Assembly: GCA_036971615.1 (NCBI GenBank)
Contig: JAYKKR010000004.1
Coordinates: forward strand, 1,550,001-1,614,000
Direction: 5' to 3'
DNA from: Amyloporia xantha
Lineage: Eukaryota; Basidiomycota; Agaricomycetes; Polyporales; Adustoporiaceae
DNA length: 64,000 nucleotides
Made by a program: the position numbers and the translations under genes. Positions 55,039 to 64,000 of the stretch are shown in pieces. Below the pieces are notes generated by a model. It was not told the origin of the DNA, made no database searches, and saw nothing but the letters and a program-made list of their open reading frames with translations. Every line of letters begins with the position of its first letter. The stretch's first letter is position 1.

Positions 55039-57215
55039 TCATTTGCAGTAAATGTTCCTATGCACCGTCTTCTTGTGCCGCTTGAGCGCATCCGAGCGCA
55101 AGAACTCCTTGGGACAGAGCTCGCACTTGTGCGTCTCCTTTTGCCCACCTGTGCCATTGCACTTCGCGGCTCCAGCATGTCGCTTGAGGTCTGTCTTGCG
55201 GCCGAAGGTCTCGCCGCAATCTGGACACGCGAACCGCGGCTTCTTCGCCGTGGTCGTTTTTCGCCGCCGCATCCTGCGCTTTTTCTGCGGCGGGGGAGCG
55301 GTGGATGTAGATGCAGATGCCGGCCCTGACGTTGACGACGACCGGGCCCGCTTTCCGGATGGCCGCGGCGAGAACGCTTGGACATACTCGTCGTCATCGT
55401 CATCGTCGTCCTCGCCGCCGTCCTCGTATTCGTCCTCACTCAGCTCGTCGATCTCGTCCTTGCCATGGGCGACGCCCTCATTAGACTCCTCCTGGAAGTC
55501 TTCCTCGTCGCTGTCGTCCTCGTACTGCGACCGCTTCGACTTCTGCCCCACGGCGCGTGAGGATGGGCCGTCCGACGCGTAGGTGTAAGAGCCAAGCGCC
55601 GAGGTGGTGGCGTGGAAGCGAGCCAGAGAGCCTCGCTCATCTCGGCCGCTTGTCGAGCCCAGCAGAGGACTCACGCTGTGCGGTGTCGATGAGCGCGAGG
55701 CAAACGGTGTGTGGGGCATTGACGTCGCCCTCGATGCTAGTATCGGCAGGCGAGATGAAGACGCCACTGGCGCAGCGCCACCGGTCGACTTCGAGCGGCC
55801 ATGTGTCCGAGTCTGTGGTAGAAGGAACACACCAGTATCCAGCTCCAGCTCCTCCTCTCCCTCCTCGTCGTCGTCCGTTAGCTCTGCCGTTTGAGCAGCC
55901 GGTGATGGAGTCACGTGTGCCGCGTACGCGTTTGCAGGCGTCAATAACTGCGACGGCTCGAGCACAGGCGACGAGGCCTGCAGGGCGTCGGCAATGTCTT
56001 GGATAGACGCGGCAGCCAGGGTAGCTGCGTCATCAAAGTCTCGAAGCTTGGAGGGTCGTGGTTGAGGTGATAGGGAGTTCGAGGCGATGGTGACCGTGGG
56101 CGAGATGGTCAGCATCGGGGAGACCGTCATCATCCGCGAGACAGCCGATGCTGGGGGGTGCGCCATGGCCGGTGAGAGGCTCATCCCAGATGATGATCCT
56201 GTCAACATATTAGAGCCGCTTCTCGAAGACAGGTCATATAGTGTCTCCGAGGGGCTGATGCTGATGTAGGGGGACGTCCCGTCGAGGTAGTCCGCCTGAC
56301 ACAGATCGGGCGAAGTTGAGCAACAAGTGGCACATTTGATATGATTTAATTCACCTGTGCGTACACCCTATGTGGCCCAAGAATTGAAGGGCTGGCAATG
56401 GAGGATTCGTCTTCCCCTGAGAGACTATCAAGCGGGTCCCTCGCCTCGCCACCTGGAGATGATTCGGTTTTTTGCAGGTGGTTCAGCTCGGGGAGCTCGA
56501 ATAAGGGGGTAAGATTGTCCGGCCGGGGTTCCGGCCACTCAAGGTAGGATAGGAAACTATCCTCCGTGCCGCCGAGGGTGAATAGCCGGCCTTCCGGGTT
56601 CTCAACGACGTCGAGGGACGAGTCGGGATCTTGCGAGATGCAAGATACCAAGTTGCAATGGCAGAGCTTGGAAAGGTGCTGAAGTCGATGTTCAAAGGTT
56701 CGAAACACCTCTACGACGTCATGGTCTGAATCTGACCAAGCGACGAGGGCAGCTTCTTCTCGCTATGAAGCTCGTCAGCGTCGACCACAGTTGTGCACCA
56801 AAGGCAAAGACATACGACTAGCGTCGCGCATTGCGAGCTGTCCACGTTCGAGAGATGCATGAACGAGTTAACGACGGGGATGTAGTTCGACCCGTCGAGG
56901 CAAATTTTGTCCGCTTCGGAACTGCTCCACGAAACGCGCACATGAGACCTCCGACGGAGTTCACGACAATACGACTCACGAATTCGCCAAAACCGCGCGG
57001 ACAGCTGAAGTGCGACCCTTGATCGCGACACGGGGATTGAACGCGGTCACCGCTGTTCTAAACGATGATCCGCATTCGTAAGGGTAAACGCGAAAGCGTT
57101 TGTTTTCGGCACGATGGCAGACAGCCGTGGAATGGCTGTCGCTGGAAACGTTGATTAAGGAGTTGAGTTGGTCGAAGAGGTCGCGCAGGAGTTCGTCGCG
57201 CGTAGTAGAGCTCAT
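55039..57215 (-). CDS. C2H2 zinc-finger transcription factor
   Basis: Four exons (57215–56980, 56924–56816, 56762–56355, 56295–55039) join in frame to give 669 residues from MSSTTRDELLRDLFDQLN to the stop at 55039–55041. The long middle is acidic and Ser/Pro-rich, with DDDDDDDEY near the end and a basic patch KKRRMRRRKTTTAKK just before the fingers. Finger 1 reads FACPDCGETFGRKTDLKRH with a following Cys instead of the second His (C2HC). Finger 2 is a regular C2H2, CELCPKEFLRSDALKRHKKT then VH. The layout, two fingers at the C-terminus after a nuclear localisation-like patch, fits a stress- or development-type fungal regulator, but no orthologue can be named. The gene looks intact. Confidence 0.85.
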
Positions 57216-58460
57216 GATAGAGTGGGGGGATAACAAGCGAAATCTGCGGCGTAGGACTCGTGCTTAAATCATAAAGGAGTGTGGGTCCACAGCGCCCGTT
57301 CAAGCGTCTTAAAGTCCGCCTCAAGGTCTGCATGCATCGTGAAAGATGCCTAAATCAATCATCGGCCCCAGGACCGACGTTGCTAGATTTCTTGTGCTTG
57401 TGCCAGATAGATCTGAATCTACTCATGGCGACTCGGCTATTGGTGGGGTATTCAGGACAAAAGGGCCATAGCGAACAAGTCACAATAGCCATTCTAGTGC
57501 CTGGTCAAGGGAGACAACCGAAAACGGTCCTTCCTACGACCAAAGGTCCATGCTGATCTCGACCCCATTTGTCACGACGGTGCGTTTGTGATTCATCAGA
57601 GAACCTAAGTAAAATGAGTGGATCAATCGCCTATTGTTGGCCAAATTCACTCAACTGGAATCCTTTGTTCACGCAGTGATAGTACAGATTTGGGAGAGAT
57701 TTTAGTTTCCAGAGGGAAACTTAGCCGAGCGAGCAATCGAAAGGTAGCAGCCACCATAGACGCTCGTAAGGGTCGACACCGTGGGAACAATATACCCTTT
57801 TCATTCCTCGGCTGATGTTTCCGCCCAGATGAGCGACGTTGACGCTGATCATCGCTTTACACGCTTCAAATTCGGCGCAACCTTCGCGGGAACAAATCCC
57901 GCCCTCCTTGTGAGGACGGTATGTCGCTACAAGGCACACATAGTATTTACTACACCTTGCTCATTGTCTTGCACACTGATGGTAACATGAGGAGGGACCC
58001 GTGCAGTGCGCACACTGGTCGCGCAGTGTGTGGCAACCGCCGAGTACGCATCGCGATATGTCTTGTTTTCGACTTGTATTATACTGCCGCAGGGCCCCCC
58101 TTCACTGATAGGCCTACGGATCAGCGCCAATCTATTGTCACATGTGCTCTAGATTATGCTAATCCGAAGGTGCCCCGCGAGGCTACCTCCCGTGCTCGTC
58201 GGGGCGGTTGTCATCGATTGGCCACTCAGTGCGATGCTCGGTCATTCCGAACGCCATTCCGAATGACACATTTGAACCCTCTCCGCAGATGTTCTATTCG
58301 TCAAACGCACCGGTCAGATGAATGTAATGCCGCGTGCATGTGGCCACTTAACCCGTGGCATTTTCGCGGACCCACAGAGACCCATTTTGCGCTATTTCTG
58401 ATATGTTTTCCCAAGTCACGCAGTCTCTCTTGCCGTTGAATTGTAGGTGGGTCCAAGCTT
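57216..58460. other. Intergenic region upstream of the zinc-finger gene
   Basis: No gene supported. The first few hundred bases should hold the promoter of the zinc-finger gene. Confidence 0.5.
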
Positions 58461-58508
58461 ATTTAATTCTACGGCAATTTAATTCTACGGCAATTTAATT
58501 CTACGGCA
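58461..58508. repeat. 16-bp tandem repeat, three copies
   Basis: ATTTAATTCTACGGCA occurs three times in a row, followed by a decayed partial copy. Confidence 0.95.
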
Positions 58509-61500
58509 ATTACACGGCATCTAGCTCCATGCCAGAGTTCCGCCTTTCCACACGCCCACAAATGTCGCGTTTCGCTCGTTCTGGCCGGCCTCGTTTCACT
58601 TTCTCCGCCATGATATCCCACCAACAGCGCATCATTCTTGTCAGCCGCCCTTGTTGCAAACTATTGTTGTGCACCCTGTAAGCGCTAATTTCCGTCGTGT
58701 GTCTCTAGTAGGGTCATGCGTATTCTGCGCTCCTCGTCTCGGCGTCACACGCTTTTTGCGCGGAGAAATCGCTTATGAAGAATCAGATGTGTCAAAGGGA
58801 ACACAAGCCATTTCACCGCGGACCTATCTTTGGAATGTTTTCAAGCCATGTCGCTCACCACTTCGAGTTGCTCAAATGGACTTGTGTTTTCACTTGTGGT
58901 CTCGATGAAAATCTGTCCCATCCTCACGCAAAATAAATACTTCAAAATGGACGCTCTGTGCAATCTCCGTCGTGTACACAAATGATCTAGTGATTGCCCC
59001 CCACTAGCCTCTGACTGTTGATGTAGGCAGATCATCCCTCATATCAAGATACCTTCCCGCACAGACCGTCATTCGCTCTCTGGTGAAGATATCGCTTAAG
59101 TTCATCATTCCTTATTATCTGAATCTCGTTGACAACCAAGCCATGGGGAGCTCAAAGCTACTTGTCGCATGTCGATCAACTCAGTAAGACCGTTATTCAA
59201 TTTCAGCCAGTTTCAGTTTTAGCCTCACAAGATTTACAGATATGTTGCTGCGTCTCAACCTGTGACGACGAGCAACAAAAATCAAAGAAAGCACACAAAA
59301 GAATAATAGAGACAAGCATACCCTGAAACTCGAAGCAGCCGTCGGACATAGGCCATACCTTGAGCAGCGATACAGATACTGCACAGGTATCGAATCTGCT
59401 GATCCTTTCCCACAGTCATCTGGCATGCATTCCTCGGATGGAGATGCTGGGGCTTTCATGCTCGATTCTATTACTCCTTGTTCTACAGCCAGCCGTCTCG
59501 TATCTTCGAGTTAGCCCTGCGATCAACTTCGTCTTCTTGACACTTCGGCTTCTACTCTTGCTGTTGTGCGCATACCTGGTCTAGTCGTCCCAATTCACGT
59601 ACTTCAGGGTTCCTCTAAGAAGCTCACAGCCTCCGTTCAGTCTTCCATGGCCGCAGAGGACAGGCTTATGACGGGACAATGCTTGCACTGCCTACACCAG
59701 ATGCTCAGTCATACTTCCGATGATATCCTCGCAGTGCGCAGTGGGGAGGACGCGGCGAGTCAAGACCGCTTCATATCTGGCCAGGTTCAAGCACTACCTC
59801 AATGATGTTTCGAGGATGCTTTTGTGAGTGGCTCGTACAATTGAAGGTTACCATTTCTGCTAAACAGCGAGCACTACTGATACATCAGTCATGGAAAGTC
59901 GGACGTTTGGGCGGCTTCGATAACGAAGTTGTCTCCGGGAACGAAGTTGTCTCCGGGCTAAACTTGTCCCTTATCGTTTGAAGTTGCACCCATGCTTCTG
60001 GTACCGGCTGCATTGCCATGATGCACAATGCACATTCAGATTCTGAGGTGCATGGGCGTCCAAGTCCCTGCTGGATAAGCTATTGTATTGCGTGCATCCC
60101 CGCACAGATCCGTCCGGCGACCATTCACACCACAAGATGAGCGCGAAGATCGGCGTATGCCGTCCGTCACTTGTCAAGGCTCCACTCTTGCGTACGGTCA
60201 GATCGGTCGACGTCTTCCTTGATCCCGTTTGTCCCGGCAGGCCGTCATTCATTTAGTGCCTTTTCTCCGTCGTTGAAGGCTTATGATTCGGAGGAGCTTG
60301 CAATACTGGATAGGTTGGTGCGCTATTCTCATCGCGGCTTGAGCTGATTATTGGTATATCGATATCCGAACGCATATGCGTAGCATGTACATGCTGGAAC
60401 TAGTCTAGCGGCGCGGCGAATGAGCGCAGATTCCCCCACGTACACACACATATGAATTACTGGGAAGCCATCGTGTTCTGCAGCAGTGATCCTATTCCGA
60501 CAAAAAAGCGTCTGACCAAGTCGATGTGTACTGCGGCACCTGATGGACTATGTAAGATTGCGCGTGCAAGCACAGTCATCTCCCTTGAGCAGACGCGCAA
60601 GGGTGGTAAATAGGTCGCCTATTGGACACAGGTCTAGATTCCCAAGACCGAGAACAACGGAACGTTACACACTTTCGACTTAAATGGAACGGGTGGAGTT
60701 ATCTTGAGGTCATATCCAAACCACTAAGTACGGTAATGGTAAACTTAACTCTCAAGATGTGAACTTCGCTGTGCAGATTCATTCATGCTGGACCATTAAC
60801 AGAACGGGAAGTCTGCGTGTAGACAGTCCACCGATCAGCGCTCAGCACGAGCCCATGTAGAATAGCTTTGCTGATAACTCGGTGCTCTCCATATACACGT
60901 GGAGACTGAATTCCATTGGTGGGTGGGCGTATCTATCTGGGGAGAAGCCTTCATGGCTCCCTGCTTGTTCACCTGAATCCTGCATACGCTGACATCTCAC
61001 ATTCCATATTTCATTGGCAGGTCTCTATGAACCATTCAATGTTCTCACAAAGAATAGTCTCAAACACACCGACGCGGAGCTGGAATTGCCACTCTGACGA
61101 CACAATTACTGTATTTATGGAGGACTACAACCATCTCCTTTCTTACGTATCGAGCCGTCAATACCGCGCTGCCCCAAGAAATCCTTCCTTTGCCCCTCTT
61201 CCTAGTTGACTCTGTGAAGCGGTATAGGCCTGCTGCGGAGGTGTACAGGGGCCTCCTCGACTTCGTCTCCGAAATCTCTAGGACGCGCGGTAAACCAGTG
61301 ATGCGCTCAACGTGTGGCTCGTCGGTGGGTAGGTGCTGGCTTCGGTGGGGTCCTCGACCGCATTACCATTTCTTTAAAGTTGATCGTCATATCTATAATT
61401 TTCCGCAGGAATCCGTTCGATGTGACCGGAGCACGCACAGCAGGATTGGCGGGGGGGGCTATTTGGGTGGACAGAGCTAGGCTTCCCCTGCCGCCAGATG

Positions 61501-61910
61501 GCTTGGCTGGATTCAGGATCGTTCGCGATCTGAGAGAACTCATATCTGTTGTAGATGGGCTGCCGTAAACATGGCCGAAGTTTGGAATGAGTCGACCATT
61601 TGCGTGCTAATTTCTGATCCCTTGGTGCCCATGTACGTGACGTACTGGGATCCTGTTTGTTGTGAGCTCCGGCTAATAGCCGCAATCGCCTCCGGAGAGT
61701 CGATGGTAGGAAGTGGAGGCATGGGCATAATGCCACTGATGCGATACCCGCATCTTCTCACTCCCTTCGAGCTTTATAGGTCACCAGCAAGTCAAAGACG
61801 CGTGCTCGGTCATGGCTTCGCGTCAGGCGCTCAAGTCGTGACTCGCGATCGCGATCACGTGGGTCGCGTTAGGATGCTGTTACCGCCAAGTTAGAAAGAC
61901 TCATGTCCAT
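58509..61910. other. Gene-poor region
   Basis: Short frames exist (for example 60,916–61,209 plus and 61,540–61,761 minus), but none shows a recognisable domain, coherent splicing or strong composition. I see nothing else that I can support. Confidence 0.5.
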
Positions 61911-62973
61911 CACTGGATGCGGGTATTAATCTTTTTGGGTGAAAGATAGTAAAAAGATTAAAAAAAGAGTTCAAAGGGGTTTACCATCTTTAGCACCTCA
62001 ATATTGATAAAATACCAAGGTAAGATTGATAAAAAGACAGAAAAGAAGATTGAAAAGATATTAAGAACAGATTGAAATAAGATTGAAGAAAAGATTGAAA
62101 TACATCTTATCTGTCTTGTATCAATCTGTTTTCAATATTACAGACAAAAAGATGAAAGTGAGACTGAAATAAGACTTTAACAGGATTGATGGGAAAGATT
62201 GAAAACAGATTGAAATAGGATTGTGACAGCTCTGTCACAGTATGTTCAAAATCTTGTGACATGAAAGATAGAGATAAGACTGTGACCACATGTTTTCAAT
62301 CTTTTCAATCAGTTTTAAATGTCATATGATGCAGAAAAAATGAATACAAGACTGAAATAAAACACAAAAAGGATTGAAAAATAAAGATGAAATAAGACCG
62401 AAATACAATTGAAGCAAGATTAAAATAAGATTAAAATAGGATTGAATTTTTCAATCTTATTTCAATCCTATTTCAGTCTTATTTCAGTCTTATTTCATCT
62501 TTATTTTTCAATCCTTTTTGTGTTTTATTTCAGTCTTGTATTCATTTTTTCTGCATCATATGACATTTAAAACTGATTGAAAAGATTGAAAACATGTGGT
62601 CACAGTCTTATCTCTATCTTTCATGTCACAAGATTTTGAACATACTGTGACAGAGCTGTCACAATCCTATTTCAATCTGTTTTCAATCTTTCCCATCAAT
62701 CCTGTTAAAGTCTTATTTCAGTCTCACTTTCATCTTTTTGTCTGTAATATTGAAAACAGATTGATACAAGACAGATAAGATGTATTTCAATCTTTTCTTC
62801 AATCTTATTTCAATCTGTTCTTAATATCTTTTCAATCTTCTTTTCTGTCTTTTTATCAATCTTACCTTGGTATTTTATCAATATTGAGGTGCTAAAGATG
62901 GTAAACCCCTTTGAACTCTTTTTTAATCTTTTTACTATCTTTCACCCAAAAAGATTAATACCCGCATCCAGTG
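61911..62973. mobile_element. 1,063-bp palindromic non-autonomous DNA transposon, CACTA-like ends
   Basis: The element begins CACTGGATGCGGGTATTAA and ends with its exact reverse complement. The two arms stay nearly perfect complements for about 490 bp each; only the central ~90 bp differ. The trinucleotide CAT flanks both sides (61908–61910 and 62974–62976), fitting a 3-bp target duplication. CACTG ends with a 3-bp duplication are the signature of the CACTA/EnSpm superfamily. The interior is AT-rich with many GATTGAAA-like words and codes for nothing; the identical 60-codon frames in each arm simply reflect the palindrome. Confidence 0.85.
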
Positions 62974-63899
62974 CATGTATCTGTGCCGCTGTGGACTGCA
63001 ATACTGAACATTGGATTTGAGAGAAATTCTCAAGAAGCAAAATATCAGGTGTCGGTCCAGCGACCTATAACAATGCATGGCCGGAACAAGCTAAATTGAT
63101 GATTGCCAGGATCGACAACTCACAGTGTACTCGGAAGTTTGAAGCCAGAACTAGGCGAAGGTGAGCTTCTTTGCTTCCATTTATACCCATGTAACCTGTC
63201 TTCCATTTGAGATTAGATTCAACAGCCAGTCTTCTCGGAAATTTGGAGAGCACTTAAAATGTTTGTTGCAAGAAAGGTTATTACATGATTGACACCACAT
63301 ACTGATACAATATGTCTAGTGTCTAGGTCTGTGTGATTCTATGAGAAATGGATGCGGATTTCCTACTGGAGGTCAACAATAATGTTGAGTCCCATGTTTG
63401 CAGGTATGTCTATTCCGTATGCGTACCCAACTGTAGAACATGCATCTCCCCTGGCTCGGTCACTGGCTCCACATACGTAGAGTCTATCTCAGTTGGGATG
63501 GTGACTGAAGACAAGGTTAGCAACAATGTTGCTTGCTCGATGTCGCCTGGCTGACAAGGATTGTGGGTATTTATAACCGGGTTTTTGGCAGTCGACTCGC
63601 GCTCGAATAAAGGCAGAGATGAAGTGCGGCCTGACTCGTCTGCGTAAGCAAAGGTTAGCATTTGCAAGCAAGAAGTGTAACTCGGAACGTACGACATATA
63701 GTTGGCTTCGTGGGTAAGTGTGGTTTCGGTCGCTCTTGGACGGCTTGAGCTTCCTCTGCCAGTGATGTCATTTATAGTGGATAATCTTCTTTACACTTTG
63801 TACACTTTTTTGTCTAATCTACCCCATACCTGAGTGCTTCACACTCTCTAATCCTCTGGATTATCCCAAGATTTCCCTCACTGTCAGACTACCTTCATT
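62974..63899. other. Intergenic region right of the palindrome
   Basis: No gene supported. The last ~100 bp carry one half of a 16-bp inverted repeat (63850–63865) just before the terminal open frame. Confidence 0.5.
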
Positions 63900-64000
63900 A
63901 TGCAGGATCATCCAGAGGATAAGCCTGAGCATGATCCAGAAGATTATCTAGGAGATAATCCAGAGGATTATCCAGGAAAAGAAATTAATTATGACACCAG
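63900..64000 (+). CDS. Start of an open frame cut by the window edge
   Basis: From ATG 63900 the frame is open to the end and reads MQDHPEDKPEHDPEDYLGDN, then PEDYPGKEINYDT. It has a repeated (D/N)PEDY-type acidic motif. It may be the N-terminus of a transposon protein or a host gene; too little is visible to decide. Confidence 0.35.
   Translation, partial: MQDHPEDKPEHDPEDYLGDNPEDYPGKEINYDT

Noticed and set aside
62107..62778. Two identical 60-codon frames as duplicated genes
   Set aside because: They are mirror images produced by the palindrome, with low-complexity composition.
1..64000. CRISPR array or bacterial-type operon
   Set aside because: No regularly spaced direct repeats with unique spacers, and all resolved genes have spliceosomal introns.

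Overview
The window is nuclear DNA of a basidiomycete, most likely an agaricomycete. The evidence is multi-exon genes with 41–60 bp introns (several with GC–AG ends), a FunK1-type kinase, and a KDZ-superfamily DNA transposon carrying a TET/JBP dioxygenase, a pairing typical of mushroom-forming fungi. There are no bacterial-style operons. I saw no rRNA and no convincing tRNA.

Region 1 (1 to ~13.4 kb) is the right-hand part of a large KDZ transposon whose left end lies outside the window. It holds a KDZ transposase with a CxC2-type cysteine cluster (minus strand, 9702–6179), an apparently intact TET/JBP-type 2-oxoglutarate/Fe(II) dioxygenase (4846–6105, plus), a multi-exon HMG-box-like protein (minus, 4397–1121), and two small helical proteins (1–898 and 9978–10730). 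Arrays of hairpin repeats (10.8–12.9 kb) and a four-copy 86-bp tandem repeat (13.04–13.41 kb) follow. The whole region is packed with one CpG-containing hexamer, ATGGCG/CGCCAT, on both strands; its density falls sharply at about 13.4 kb. The TET/JBP frame is intact, but the transposase and the two flanking genes show single-base frame breaks.

Region 2 (14.3–16.9 kb) is a nearly clean KDM3/JMJD1-like JmjC histone demethylase gene with an added C-terminal C2H2 finger.

Region 3 (17.1–45.2 kb) is bounded by two nearly identical ~2.8 kb repeats in inverted orientation (17.13–19.91 and 42.40–45.17 kb). Between them lies a row of pieces of conserved fungal genes: a two-RRM/RGG protein, 5'-3' exoribonuclease RAT1/XRN2, a myosin-motor chitin synthase, decapping enhancer EDC4, fatty acid synthase alpha (FAS2), condensin CND1, homoserine dehydrogenase, and the HECT ligase UFD4. 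Most are truncated and carry stops. Introns are retained, and at least two pairs are joined end to end inside coding exons. The block therefore looks like captured or rearranged genomic DNA, not retrocopies. Degenerate direct repeats lie at several fragment borders.

Region 4 (45.2–57.2 kb) is more ordinary: an intact FunK1 kinase gene (46566–48863), an aldo/keto reductase with a hydrophobic C-terminal tail (49499–51079), a decayed second FunK1 copy (52.44–53.67 kb), and an intact C2H2 zinc-finger gene (minus, 57215–55039).

Region 5 (57.2–64.0 kb) is gene-poor. It holds a 1,063-bp near-perfect palindrome with CACTG ends and a CAT target duplication (61911–62973), and the start of an open frame running off the right edge (63900–64000).
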